A DNA stretch of 64,000 nt. It comes from Plectosphaerella cucumerina (lineage: Eukaryota; Ascomycota; Sordariomycetes; Glomerellales; Plectosphaerellaceae). The notes under the pieces were generated by a model that saw only the letters and a list, made by a program, of their open reading frames with translations, was not told the DNA's origin and searched no databases. The position numbers were made by a program, and so were the translations under genes. Shown here in pieces: positions 1 to 10,600 of the stretch. The stretch's first letter is position 1. Each line of letters opens with the position of its first letter. Location: contig JAGPXD010000001.1 in the NCBI GenBank assembly GCA_020746995.1, forward strand, positions 496,001 to 560,000, written 5' to 3'.

Positions 1-1140
1 CCATCTCAAGAGTCTCTTCCACAGGAAGTCTGCCTGCTTCCACGCTGCAGCCAAGCACCACATCACACCATCCTCCGCCGATCAAGACACCTTCCGACGT
101 CGTCCCTCAACCCGGCCTATCACAGGAAACCAGCGCAAGCTAAGCAAAGGCAGATGAGAGACTTCCGATACGCTTCCATACGCGCCAGGCCCTGAAATCC
201 CTCGGATGTCGCGCTTCGAGTTCACGTCGCCTCCGCTGGTCGCAGATCTTCCCTCAACCGGCCTCCCGGTCAGGTCCCTTCCTCCCTCCAGACGGTCCCG
301 GAGCCAACTCCGACCCCCGAGGCTCCGCCAAAGAGCCTCCCGTCTTCAAACTAACGCATAGCGGCCGGCGACGGGAGGCGGGGAAGCCTCTCGAGGGACC
401 GGTTTTCTGGACATCACCCCCCTCAAACACCACCTCTCACTCGCCAGCTCCTCCTCCTCCTCGCTATTTAGCCCGAAAGACGCAATCCCTCGGCCGTGGG
501 GCATCCCAAGACCTCACCTCTCCACCCCCACACCCGTCCATCCGAGCCCGTCCATTCACCGTCGCCGCCCCCGCACGCGCCGATGCCACACGGCAGCATC
601 GCGCCTCTCCGAGGCCCCGTAACTGGTGGGCCGGCCGGGCAGAGGCGTCTGCAGACGAATGGATGCGGCGGTGCGAAGGGGCCGTGAATGGACGGCGGCC
701 CGGGTGACGTACCGTTGGCCTCTCAGCCTTTTGGCCGCGTCGAACCCTGAAAACAGGACTGGATCGACAGGAGAGTACGAGGGCGACGGCGTTGCGAATG
801 ACGTGAGGCCTGATGCGGGCGGCCCTTGGCCGGGAGGGGAAGACACGGAGGTCGATGGACATGGAAAGATGTGCTTTGTCCGGGCGAGAATCGGGTATAA
901 ATACAGCGTTTCCAGAGCTGGAGGGTGATGATGAGGATCATAGACACCATCAACATCCAGAGCAACCGTTATTTCACATCTCGACCGCCAAGTGAACACC
1001 AACACCATCAGGTAAAGACGCATCTCCAGGTGACCATGTCATGTACGCCGGCCCCTGTGAATGAACCTTCTGACGTGCGTGTCAAAGCCTCAACTCCCCT
1101 CACCTCCATCCACCACAGAACACGCCAGCACAACACCACC
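1..1140. other. 5' flank without convincing gene
   Basis: Several overlapping open frames of 60-155 codons occur on both strands, but none shows a recognisable domain or splice pattern. Pyrimidine-rich tracts are present, and the right part is the promoter and leader of the methyltransferase that starts at 1141. A remote end of a gene lying left of the window cannot be excluded. Confidence 0.5.
896..903 (+). promoter_or_regulatory. TATA-like box upstream of the methyltransferase
   Basis: The octamer TATAAATA lies about 240 bp upstream of the chosen ATG at 1141. It is the only good TATA match in this flank. Use of this box is inferred; the distance implies a leader of roughly 200 nt or a leader intron. 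Confidence 0.35.
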
Positions 1141-1767
1141 ATGTCGCAGATCAGCAGAACCTATGCCACGACGAGCGTCGATGAGATGAAAAAGATCTAT
1201 GACGACTGGGCATCCTCCTACGACAAGGAGCTCGCCGAGGCAACCCAAGACTACGTTGGCCCCGCCGTCGCAGCCCTCTACGTCGTCCGCGCTCTGGGCT
1301 TCGACCGTATCAACGAGTCCGTCCAGATCCTCGACGCCGGCTGCGGCACCGGCCTCGTGGGAGTTGAGCTCGCCAAGCGTGGCGCCCGTATCATCGACGG
1401 CGTCGACCTCAGCCCAGGCATGCTGCGCGTCGCCGAGCGTACCAGTGCCTACCGCAGCCTCAAGGCCGTCGACCTCTCCGGACCCCTCGCCCGCCCGGAT
1501 CGCTCCTACGACGTCGTCGTGTGCGTCGGCACCATGACCCAGGGTCATGTCGGCCCAGCCGCCCTTGACGAGTTCCTCCGCGTGACCAGGCCCGGCGGCT
1601 TCGTCATTGCCACCATTCTCGGTTCCATCTGGGAGCCCGAGGGCTACGAGGCACGCGTTAAGAAGCTCGTCGGCGATGGAAAGGCTGCCTTCGTCAGCGC
1701 CGAGTTGGAGGACTACCGGAGGGGTGCTGGCGTCCAGGCCCGCATGCTCGTGCTGCAAGCCCTGTGA
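1141..1767 (+). CDS. Class I SAM-dependent methyltransferase (METTL27/WBSCR27-like)
   Basis: Single exon of 208 residues. Residues 63-71 (ILDAGCGTG) form the glycine-rich SAM-binding motif I. GVDLSPGML near 87-95 supplies the acidic motif II, and a late RVTRPGGF segment matches the post-motif III strand of the methyltransferase_11/25 fold. The N-terminus (YDDWASSYD) is typical of WBSCR27-like proteins, so a cytosolic small-molecule or protein methyltransferase is likely; the substrate is unknown. The frame stays open upstream to 925. The start at 1141 is preferred because it follows a CAACACCACC context and the upstream residues look like translated leader. A long open frame on the opposite strand (1090-2097) is a shadow produced by high GC at third positions. 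Confidence 0.88.
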   Translation: MSQISRTYATTSVDEMKKIYDDWASSYDKELAEATQDYVGPAVAALYVVRALGFDRINESVQILDAGCGTGLVGVELAKRGARIIDGVDLSPGMLRVAERTSAYRSLKAVDLSGPLARPDRSYDVVVCVGTMTQGHVGPAALDEFLRVTRPGGFVIATILGSIWEPEGYEARVKKLVGDGKAAFVSAELEDYRRGAGVQARMLVLQAL

Positions 1768-2516
1768 GGTGACTGACGAGACGCTGACGAAGTGAACCCG
1801 GAGCCTGGACCCATCCGGACCTTGTGAAGGGATGAGGTGACGTGTTGAATTTGCGCCGGGTGAATCGGGTGGACTTTTATGGCGATGTTTCCTTTTCTTC
1901 ACGACGACCTTTTTTTCGCTGCCTAGAAACCAGTGATAACAAATGCGATGCCTGGACCATGAGATGGTGATGACTGCCGAAGGCCTGGACCTGTCGAGAA
2001 CCGATCGATGTCGGCTCTTGAAGCTGCGATGCTGCCCGACAAGCTGAAGATTGAAGCCCTTGATCCCCATGGCCAAGGCCGAGACGCCTGCCGACATTGC
2101 AGCGACGGGCTAAATGGCCCGAAGAATGGGATAACCCCTCGCCGGCGCGGGCCCAGGCTTGGCGGTGCCCCTGGATCAGCGATGACATGCGCTGAACTGG
2201 GGCTGTCTCACGAGCCACGGGGTGGTTGGACCCGATGGCAGTCGGCAACATTCCACGGCCAGCGCGCTGGGAGCACCAACTGTGGTGCGCGTGTCTTACA
2301 CCCCGGCACTTGGAGGGGTTGGACCATGGGCTGGACATTCTGGAGGCCGTCGCGAAGGGGGAAGTATTGGTCTTTGCCGTGAATCCAGGGGGTTGACCAA
2401 GTTTGGGTTCTGGGTATTAAGAGGAAAGGGATGCCCCTCGGAGGGATTGAGCAAGGAAAGGAAATCGACACACTCACCAAGGCATTCGTTTTCCTTGACT
2501 CACCCTGTCGACATCG
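1768..2516. other. Intergenic, methyltransferase to protease
   Basis: Contains the 3' flank of the methyltransferase and the promoter of the protease. No domain-bearing frame was seen on either strand. Confidence 0.5.
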
Positions 2517-3947
2517 ATGATCATGAGGTTCTCAGTGGTTGCTTGCCTCATCGCTGCGGCGACAGCATCACCCCTCACCCCCAACTCCAGAAACACCAAG
2601 CTTCAAGGCCGCGCCTTCTCCATCGCACAAGTGACGAATGCCAAGTTCGACAACACAGAGACGGGCCTCGACGCACGGTTGTACGCCTACATCAAGTACA
2701 ACGCCGTACTCCCGGAGACGTTGCAGGTGGCCCTTCAGATCGGCGAGCATGTCAACGCTCGTTACAAGTCGTTGATGGGAAGAGGTGCGTTGGACACCTG
2801 CAGGCAGAAAGGGATGGAGACGGTGCTGACTTCAAATGCAGGGATGAACAAAACGAGAGGGCAGACTGGGCAGGTGCTGGCATTTCCGCCGCGGAATCTC
2901 GACATTCAATATGTCGTCCCGGTGCAGATTGGACAGCCTCAGCAGACCGTCTTCCTGAATCTCGACACCGGCTCGGGCGATCTGTAGGTTTCAATACCTC
3001 TCGACACTTGTGAGACTGGATAGAGCTGACCGCTCAGGTGGACCTTTTCGTCAGAGACTCCCCAGAGCCAGGTGCAGAACCAGGTGCTGTACAGCCCAGA
3101 TGCATCCGACACCTCGGAGCTGCAAGAAGGCCAATCGTGGAACATCCGGTACGGCGACGGTTCTGGAGCATCAGGCATCGTGTATACCGACCGGGTATCC
3201 CTAGGCGTCACGTCCTTTGACGCGCAGGCCGTCGAGTCCGCGACGAGGGTATCGGGGGCTTTCACGCGCGACTCCTTCTCCTCGGGTATCCTAGGCCTTG
3301 GCTTCGGGCGCGGCAACACCGTGGCGCCGTCGCAGGTCAAGACGTACGTTGAGAACATCCTCCCGTCGCTAGCATCGCCGCTCTTCACGTCCAACCTCCT
3401 GGCAGGACGGCCAGGCAACTACAACTTTGGTTACATCTCGCCGCGCGAGCACCAGGGCGAGATTGCCTACACCAACGTGTCGCGGCAGAACGCCTATTGG
3501 GAGATCTCCGTCGACGGGGTCCAGGTCGGTCGCCAGGGGACGTTCCGTCCGGCTGCGGATCAGCTGGAGCGCGTCGTCGTCGACACAGGCACGACGCTGA
3601 TCCTGGTGCCGGACGAGCTGGTGAGTGAGTACTACGCCGAGGTGCGAGGGGCGCGCTTCGCCGCATCCTGGGGCGGCTTCGTCTTTCCTTGCGCAAGCGC
3701 GATGCCGGACTGGTATTTCGGCATCGGGACGTATCGTGGCCGCGTGCCGGGGGAGTATATCCGCTACAATCAGGTCAACGACACGCACTGCTTCGGCGGG
3801 ATCCAGAGCTCAGAGGGGATCGGGTTCAATCTGTTTGGAGCGACGCTGCTCAAGGCGCAGCTGGCCGTGTTTGATTATGTCGATGTCGAGGGGCGGGAGA
3901 CTCCAAGGGTCGGCTTTGCCAATAAGCGGTTGCTGCGGTTTGATTGA
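2517..3947 (+). CDS. Secreted pepsin-like aspartic protease (family A1)
   Basis: Exons 2517-2784, 2842-2983 and 3038-3947 give 439 residues. The start could also be the second ATG at 2523, which places a better signal peptide (MRFSVVACLIAAATAS) at the very N-terminus. The first catalytic motif is DTGSGDLW (Asp131), split by intron 2; the second is VVVDTGTT (Asp319). A flap tyrosine is in RYGDGSG near 175. These two DTG motifs and the 400-residue length are diagnostic of A1 proteases, and the N-terminal 100 residues probably form a propeptide. Intron 1 (57 nt, GTGCGT donor, GCTGAC branch, TGCAG acceptor) is a multiple of three without a stop, so retention is possible. Intron 2 has a CTGAC branch and a CTCAG acceptor. 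Extracellular proteolysis is the expected role. Confidence 0.9.
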
Positions 3948-5204
3948 GGGAGGGATTGGAAGCATGGGCCGACTGAGGCCGGCGAAGGAGTCATCGGCAT
4001 GGCGTTCGGAGCATTTGGATTTGTGATTAGCGGCGGCCTGGACACGAGGAACCGCTATTGGGCATGGCTGTTCTAATTTGATACCAAGACATTCATATTC
4101 AGCTTTCATTCGAAAAGACAAGAGTGAAGGACTTACGAGTTTCCGGTTGAGAGCCTGACAGCATGATGATGGTGAAGTGAAAGGCGACGGATATCCCCGG
4201 AAACATCCATCCATTTGCCCCCCTGGATGCCGGGCCGAGCCTCCAAACACTTCCAACTGCAGCACTCTCTAGGCGACCTTCTTGTACACCAACGGGTCAT
4301 CTGCTCGCTGAAAGGCAAATCACAGGGCTCCGATAAGGCGACACAACCATCCGGCGAGGCCAATCCAGCCCTGTCCAAGTCCCCCAACACACATGTGAGA
4401 CCAAGACCGACCCAGAGAGGCCTCGACCCCGATTCCCCCCGATCACCATCGGAATCCCGCAATACCCAATCACCGTCCCACGCGGCCAACACGGTGCCGG
4501 ATTTAGGCCCCCCCTCCCCTGCTCCGCCTCTGGGTCAGACGCCCCAGACCTGCCTGCGACGAGTTCCCGGCTAACGCCTTTCAGTGAGTCATGCGCCGTC
4601 CTCATGGGCGGCCCTGGACGCCCTCCCGCTGCGGAAGACGCGCTGCACCAATCCAGTCGCGTTGGTCACCTCCATCCCGCGTCCCCGGTGACCGCAAGCG
4701 ATAGGGGGGGGTGTCTGGAGGTGGTGTGCCAGCCTGGACAACCTTGTGGAAGAAGCGCCGGGGGGTGGGAGTCACTCGCCTTGCGGCCGCTGCCACTGGC
4801 CTTGTTGAGCCTGCCAGGCCAGGCCTGAGGCGGCTCATGCACCATCCCGGCACGGCCAAACGTCATCCTTCAGCCCGCGAGGCAACAGTGACACACAGAC
4901 GGACGGAGACAGGCTGAGCCCGTTCCCCCCCGTCCGTGACGCATCGCCCGTTTGTTCTTCCCCAGACCTGAGTAACCCCCTACTTAATGCCCTTCTTCCT
5001 CGAGCTTCCAACCCCTTCCCGCCGACTCCCCCAGCTTCGAACGAACGCTTCCCTCCCATCGCTGCCTGCGCGCCCTTGACGCTTCGCCGGCGCCCTTTTG
5101 TCAACATCCACAAGACACCACGAGCGTGTCCTTTCGCATCTCTCCGCACGAGAGAAACACACTTTACTTAATCCACCGACAACAACCCCCTTCCTTCAGT
5201 CATC
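3948..5204. other. Intergenic, 1.26 kb
   Basis: Only GC-rich overlapping frames with no recognisable domain. The last 200 bp are pyrimidine-rich leader sequence of the gene starting at 5205. Confidence 0.5.
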
Positions 5205-6158
5205 ATGGGTCTGGTCCTCCACAGCTCCCCGGCCGATCCCATCTTCAGCCAGAGGCACTTCCCTCCCGAGTCGCCCCGCGCACGACGTTATCACGGCCGC
5301 GACCGTGCCGGCCTCATCAGGGCCGTCCTCGCACGTCCTGTGACCGGCGACGCCCTCTCCGCGACCAAAGCCGACCTTCTCCGCCGCCGGACAGGCTCCT
5401 CCACCCCGAGCATCCCCCGGCGCCGAGCCCCGCGCCACGGCCCCTTCGTCACCGACACCGACGACGACAGCATCCGTCTCGCCCGGAGTACCGTCGCCCT
5501 GCCATCCGACGGTTCGCGCGACCGCGTCCCCTCTCTCGAAAGACAAGATGCCTTCCGCGATCCGTCAACAACAAGACCCGCACCCCTGCGCTCCCTGAGC
5601 CAGGGGTGCGAGGATGAAGATCCCGAGGTCGCAGAGCTCTACCGCCTCGGCCTGCTCTACGACGACGAACACCTCCGCGGCGCCGGCTTTGGCCTCAACG
5701 CCATCATCCGCGACGAGCCCTCCTACACCGTGACCCTTGCCGTGCGCAGCCCCCGGCGGCACCGCAAGGGCTCCCATCGCGATCCCGCCGCCCCAGCCAA
5801 ACTTCCCATGGACTGGACCTTCACAGGCCTCGTTGAAGACGACGACGTAGCCCGCTACCTCGTCTCCGACAAGTCCTCCACCGACCCCGAACCCCGCCGC
5901 GGCTACCGCATGGTCTGGCGCGCCGCCCCGGCCGCCGACTCCGCCCCCGACGGCCCCTCCTCCGAGACCGCTTCCTTCTACTCGCTACAACGTTCCGCAC
6001 ACTCTGATTCTCACGGCCCCGACCGGGGCGACGACTTTGACATTGACGATATGGGCTGGGCGGTGTTGTCCCGCGCCCGAGACGACGACGACGACGCGGT
6101 GCTGGCCACCGAGGACGCGGCCACCGGGGCTTGGCTGGTGTTGGGAGACGGCTCGTAA
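5205..6158 (+). CDS. Conserved hypothetical protein, 317 aa
   Basis: Single open frame of 317 residues that starts in a good context (TCATC before ATG) and continues without introns. I do not recognise a domain. The protein is rich in Arg, Asp, Pro and Ser and looks largely disordered. It has an arginine-rich N-terminal half, a more ordered central stretch (residues about 145-175, ELYRLGLLYDDEHLRG) and an acidic C-terminal tail with runs of Asp ending in WLVLGDGS. No signal peptide or membrane segment is visible. Third-position GC bias and the regular amino-acid order in the second half support coding. It is likely a lineage-specific fungal protein of unknown function. Confidence 0.65.
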   Translation: MGLVLHSSPADPIFSQRHFPPESPRARRYHGRDRAGLIRAVLARPVTGDALSATKADLLRRRTGSSTPSIPRRRAPRHGPFVTDTDDDSIRLARSTVALPSDGSRDRVPSLERQDAFRDPSTTRPAPLRSLSQGCEDEDPEVAELYRLGLLYDDEHLRGAGFGLNAIIRDEPSYTVTLAVRSPRRHRKGSHRDPAAPAKLPMDWTFTGLVEDDDVARYLVSDKSSTDPEPRRGYRMVWRAAPAADSAPDGPSSETASFYSLQRSAHSDSHGPDRGDDFDIDDMGWAVLSRARDDDDDAVLATEDAATGAWLVLGDGS

Positions 6159-6427
6159 CAGGTCCGCCAGAGGGATGCACCGGCTCTTGGGTGTCCCTCG
6201 GCTCTGAGTGAGGCGGGCAAAGCGCCCGCCGCGGACTGGCCCTCATATTCCCACGCCAGCTGGCTCGGTGGTCAGCGGCTCTCGAACCGGCGCTGTTCGT
6301 GGTTGAACGATGGGGCATCATTGGGCCCGGCGTTTTGTACTTTACTCAAGCTTTGACATGTACAGCATTTGTTGTATTCGTACCTACATACCAGCCATCC
6401 TCTTCGCCAGATGCCGATTTGGCACTG

Positions 6428-6714
6428 GTGCATCCTGCCTTAGATGACCACTTCACTTCATGATTGATGCAATTGACATGGCCGGGGTTCGGCTTTGAGT
6501 GTGGTTCTCTATTCGTCTCGGATGACATCTGTCTGCGGCAAGATGTTAAAAGGGACTGGATACGTAGTAACACACGAAAGAAGCGTAATAGGTCGCGATA
6601 GGTACGGCAGGTAGGTACTATAAGCCACACTACCTTACTCTAGTAGGAAACCTGGAAGGTAGCGCCTCTTACCTCAACGTTCTTTGGATACCTCGGTCAG
6701 ATCTAAGAGGACTC
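6428..6714 (+). repeat. Diverged repeat, copy A (interrupted)
   Basis: The blocks 6428-6480 and 6661-6714 match 7157-7264 in order and orientation. Shared words include TGCATCCTG, AGATGACC, ATTGACATG, CGCCTCT and ACCTCAAC. About 180 bp lie between the two blocks in copy A and nothing in copy B. Many differences are transitions. Confidence 0.5.
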
Positions 6715-7156
6715 GACCTAACAGACTCTGCCATCATCAGTCGACTCCCTCCAGCTCAGTCTTCGAGAGGTATGATTAACTCGCCCATCCATGTGTCCTT
6801 TCACGCCCTCTCTGAAACCTTCAAGCTGTTAAAGTTTCTTGAAGCCCGAGGACAAGCCATCGAGCATGGCGCGAACCCCCAAACCATCCAGGCGTACCCT
6901 GACGACCTCGCGTCGTATACCCTCGACCAGCTGATGAGCTGGCGCCCCTCCGGTCCTCCCGCCCTGCCTGCTCCCGCCCCGGGTGCCCTCGGCCCGGCTG
7001 TCCTCGGCCCGGCCGCTTCCGCCTGGTCTTCAGGCCGACATTGACGGTGCCACCCAGCTGGAGGACGAGGCTGCAGCCTAAGAACTTTCTTATAAGAAAT
7101 CAAGACTCGAGGACTAGACAGACACGTGTAGACAAAGGAATTTACGGCACCCCCAA

Positions 7157-7264
7157 ATCGGCATCTGCATCCTGTCTCAGATGACCGCTTCTCTTTGATG
7201 TGATTGACATGACGCCTCTGACCTCAACTCTCTGGATGCCCGAGTTCGGTCCAAGGGGACTCAA
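7157..7264 (+). repeat. Diverged repeat, copy B (continuous)
   Basis: Uninterrupted counterpart of the repeat at 6428-6714. Copy B ends just before the decayed transcription factor and cutinase relics. Confidence 0.5.
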
Positions 7265-7370
7265 GGTGAGGTTGCAGCCATCTTTTGTGTCCGAGTAATA
7301 GACCTTGCCGACATAGTAGGCACCAGAAGCTCGTCATCATGAGCCCTTCGATACAAAACCACTATAATAT

Positions 7371-7402
7371 CTGAAGGTGATTGACGCCTGAAGGTGATTG
7401 AC
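7371..7402 (+). repeat. Two-copy 15-bp direct repeat
   Basis: CTGAAGGTGATTGAC occurs at 7371-7385 and again at 7388-7402, a 17-bp period, inside the degenerate region. Confidence 0.7.
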
Positions 7403-7417
7403 TTATGTACAAGACCA

Positions 7418-7716
7418 TCAGCTACATCCATCAACTTGTTGTTCAAGCTCGACAAGCCAGTCTTCTAGGTCGCTACAGATATGGCTGATACACCACTCGG
7501 CCCAGCCACGCGTCCACCACATCCGTTGCATCTCTCGAATCAGACCCGCAAGCAAGCGAGTGTTGCCATGGCAATGGGTTCCCGCTGCTTCAACAGGGCC
7601 ATGAAAACGTCCGACACGTAGAACATCCAGGCAAAAACATCCATCTTCTCCAAATTCTCGGCCGGCTGATCGTATACAGCGCGAAAAGCTCGCTGCAGAT
7701 GGTCGATCGCCGAGTC
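7418..7716 (-). pseudogene. Relic of a fungal transcription factor C-terminus
   Basis: Read on the minus strand, 7716 downward encodes DSAIDHLQRAFRAVYDQP, then DVFAWMFYVSDVFMALL and KQREPIAMATLA. After a frame change near 7550-7560 it continues in another frame with GLIREMQRMWWTRGWAEW and a terminal acidic stretch, ending at a stop at 7418. This order (LxRCFxxVF, then LLKxREPIALVxLA, then a WW-xxGW helix) is what I know from the C-terminal region of Zn2Cys6 proteins of the Upc2-like class. A stop at 7717-7719 and the junction with the cutinase relic lie immediately upstream. The DNA-binding domain is absent. The frameshift and missing N-terminus indicate a dead fragment. Family assignment is from memory of the motif pattern and is moderately secure. 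Confidence 0.55.
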
Positions 7717-8366
7717 CTACGCCGTCGTATACCCGGCCGGCTTTGACCAGAACGTGACCTCTGGAGTTCAGGTGAGGTTGGATGGTTCCAACAGGCGCTT
7801 GCAATCGCGAAACTGACTGGAGTTCAGAACACATTGGATATCGTCAAGTACGGACTTGAGAACTGTCCTAACCAGAAATACCTCCTTTTCGGCTACTCTC
7901 AGGGCGCCAGCGTTGTTCTCGAGGCCCTGGCTAAGATGTTTGACGCGGCCACTGCCGCCGTGAGCGGTGTGATCGTGGTTGGCAACCCCTAACGAACGCA
8001 TGGCCGACAGTCCAACGGCGACAACCAGGGCCGCCCCGACACTCGCCCTGCCTTTGATCTCTTTGCCACCCACGCCATGCAGGCCAACCATACGAACTTC
8101 CTTACTTACAGCAGCGCGCTTGATGGCAGTGGCAAGGTTAGCGATATCTGCATCGAAGTAAGCTCACGTTGAGCACCCCCGCCTGCCACTCAGACGTTGT
8201 CAGACGCCGTCTGCCAGTCGTGCTCTGCTTACCGTTCCTGCAGAGCGATATCGTAACCGCCAGCGACTCGTAGTGTTCTTGCCAGTTGGCGAGCGACCAC
8301 ATGTCGTACGGTCTAATGCAGCCCGTCCAGGATCTTATTGTCAGCCGTGTCCCCGATCGCATGTAA
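7709..8366 (+). pseudogene. Decayed cutinase-like esterase, 5' end missing
   Basis: From 7709 the frame reads AESYAVVYPAGF, then NVTSGVQ. A clean intron (7772-7827, GTGAGG donor, CTGAC branch, TTCAG acceptor) follows, then NTLDIVKYGLENCPNQ and the serine-nucleophile elbow GYSQGAS at about 7891-7911. These are hallmarks of the cutinase/acetylxylan-esterase fold (PF01083). An in-frame TAA at 7990-7992 follows VVGNP, where homologues carry Tyr; coding similarity then resumes (RTHGRQSNGDNQGRPD, later SGKVSDICIE). A C-terminal piece with the catalytic-His context SDHMSYG and QPVQDLIV ends at 8366 in a frame I could not connect. The N-terminal third is absent, replaced by the inverted transcription factor relic. 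The premature stop and lost N-terminus argue for a pseudogene. Confidence 0.75.
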
Positions 8367-8755
8367 AATCGGGCTCCCATTCACTCCCAAATGAGTTGGA
8401 CTGCGGGGTTTTCCGCCTTTCTGGTGGCCGTAGCGGATGAAGTCGAGCTGTCACCATGAAATGGAAGAGGTAGAGTGAGCTTGCCATTTCAACAGTACAA
8501 GCACTTTTCTCTGTATACGTATTTGTACATTGTATAATATGTACCCTTATATATATTTCTCGAAGCATCCAAACCGATCTTATCTTTATATCTTGTGATA
8601 CGTATGGTCTAGGAAGGTCATGCAGCTGATCGGGTAATACTGATGCCGTGCCAGCCCCGCCAGGTGCCCTGTAGTATCACCTCTACCTTCTATCCAACGA
8701 ATTCTGGCTCCCTATACGCTACAACGAGCTCAATCGTTCATCTGATGAGGTCAGC
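8367..8755. other. Intergenic, AT-rich
   Basis: Between the cutinase relic and the stop of the minus-strand P450. AT-rich around 8510-8600 (ATATATATTT), likely 3' flank sequence. No gene seen. Confidence 0.5.
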
Positions 8756-10600
8756 CTACCTGGTGACAGTCCTTCTCCTCCGTACCTTAGCAGGCACAGA
8801 CCCTTTCGGGTGCATCACACCAAGCATGACATAGGCCATATCATGCTCAATCCGCCCATCCCGCGGCTCAAGCTCAATGTCAAACTCAGTGAGAAACAAG
8901 GCCATGCCCACGATCATCTCCCTCTTGGCGAAGTGGCGACCTGGACACATGCGAGACCCTCCTCCGAACGGCAGCCAGCTCCCTGTCGTGCCGTCGAGCG
9001 AGAAGTAAGGCCCTGATGGCTGTTCAGGCTGTCCCTGAGTCTTCTCAGGACGCAAGTGCGGGAGTACAGGTCCGCTGTTGGGGTCGTTCGGGTCGACGAT
9101 GAACCTCTCTGGCCAAAAGTCACCAACGGGATGGGGCTCATCAAGCGTGCCGTGGTTCCAGACAGACGCCGTGCGGGCCGTGTCGTAAGTCGATATCATG
9201 ATCGGCTCGTCCTTTGGAAATAGCCAGCCGCCGATGGAGAAGTTGTCTTTCTGGGGAACACGGGCGATAATTGTGCCAGCATGAACGCGCAGCACCTCGG
9301 CGTAAAGGGACTGAACAAGAGGCTGTTGGCAGAGGCCATCGAGGTCAATATCAGGCGGACCCCCGTCTGTCGGGAATGCCAAGAAGGGGGCGACTTCGGC
9401 TCTGATGCGTTCCAGGAGCTCCGGACGCTGCGCGGCTTCGATGACCATCCACCCGAGAGCCGGGATCACATTTGCGGCGGAGCTGGCGAAAGTCAGTAGG
9501 CAAAGAGGACATGGGTCGTCGTTGTATTTGGAGAAGGAATGAGTCAAAGGGATGGGATGGCTGACTTACGCCCAGAACAGGCCGAGGTCCTCGGCGGCAA
9601 TCGTGTCCTTGGTCAGCGGAGTCTTGGACAAGAAGACCTGTCGAGATCGGAACAGCTTGGAACCAAAGTGTTCTTCCCAGTTGCTTTCATCCGTTTCAAT
9701 GTCGTTGGTGCCGTAGCCCTTGTGGGCGAGCTCATGCCAGTTCCGGATGTTCTTCTTCATCTTGTCTCTGGAGGCGTGCGATGCCGGCGATAGCCACCTA
9801 GGCACCTCACTGAGAAGAGTTCCCATGCGTCTGTCATACTCCCAGAAGTCTGCTTCGAGATTGGGGATGTCTTCAAGGATGTGTGGTCCACAAACGGACT
9901 TGACGGATGCCCTGAAGGTCATCGCCTGGAGGAGCGATCCGTACAGATCCGGCACGTCTGTCCAGGCGCCATCCTCATCAATTTCCGCGAGGACAACTTG
10001 TTCGTGAAAGTTGCGAATGAACTGCTCCTGCAGCTCTTCCAATCGTTTTCCACTCAGTCCATCGTGTACAGACTGGTACGAGAGATGAAAGATGCGGTGT
10101 TCCGGAGGAATCGGATTGCTGTGAGGCAGCGGCTGCTGGCCGACGCCAGTGTTGTCGGCTAGATAGAACGGCACATCTTGCGTATTGATTCCAAATGCAT
10201 TGAGGAGGACCTGAACAAGCCAACGCTCACTGCTGACCCAGCGCGATGCCTTGAACAGGGACATGATGTTGCTGGGGCCGTTCAGAATCGTCATTCGGCG
10301 GTTGGCTAGCCTCAATTGAACAGGCGTATCAGGTCCATATTGTGTCCTATGCAATTGTCAGTGAGATGAACGCGTTTCACGAGGACCAGAGGCTTCTTAC
10401 GAGGCCTTTGTGAATAGCTTCTCGGTGTCCCACAGGAATTGTGCGAGATGACCGATGAGAGGGAGGGCGAATGGCAATACCGGGGGTGTCCGCGCATCTC
10501 CCTGGCGTTTGACCGGCGCGTCTCGGGCGATAAGAAAAACGGCGCTACCAGCGGCGGCGAGGAGAAGGAGGACAGCAGCAGTCGATGAAGAGGCGTCCAT
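8756..10600 (-). CDS. Cytochrome P450 monooxygenase, CYP7/CYP8-like
   Basis: Minus strand, exons 10401-10600, 9570-10346 and 8756-9482, giving 567 residues. An N-terminal hydrophobic anchor (AVLLLLAAAGSAVFLIA) implies ER-membrane location. P450 signatures are ExxR (EVLR, Glu388/Arg391), the PERF motif (FWPERF) and the heme loop FGGGSRMCPG with ligand Cys505. The I helix reads FWASAANVIPALGWM and lacks the usual acid-Thr pair, as in CYP7/CYP8 (sterol 7-alpha-hydroxylase, prostacyclin synthase) types. Introns are 54 and 87 nt, with GTAAGA/GTAAGT donors. The neighbouring gene at 11239-13209 encodes a second, unrelated P450 in the same orientation. Oxidation of a sterol or fatty-acid-like substrate is plausible but inferred. 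Confidence 0.92.

Larger units (their letters stand above)
6159..7417. other. Degenerate intergenic DNA with diverged repeat
   Basis: AT-richer than the flanks. It contains two copies of a diverged repeat, listed separately, and an open frame at 6772-7044 (90 codons, Pro/Ala-rich C-terminus) that I cannot support as a gene. It looks like an old rearranged or transposon-derived stretch. Confidence 0.45.

Noticed and set aside
1090..2097. 335-codon open frame opposite the methyltransferase
   Set aside because: Antisense shadow; amino-acid composition follows the GC third positions of the real gene and no domain is present.
6772..7044. 90-codon frame in the repeat region
   Set aside because: Ala/Pro-rich ending, no homology recognised, located in degenerate DNA.
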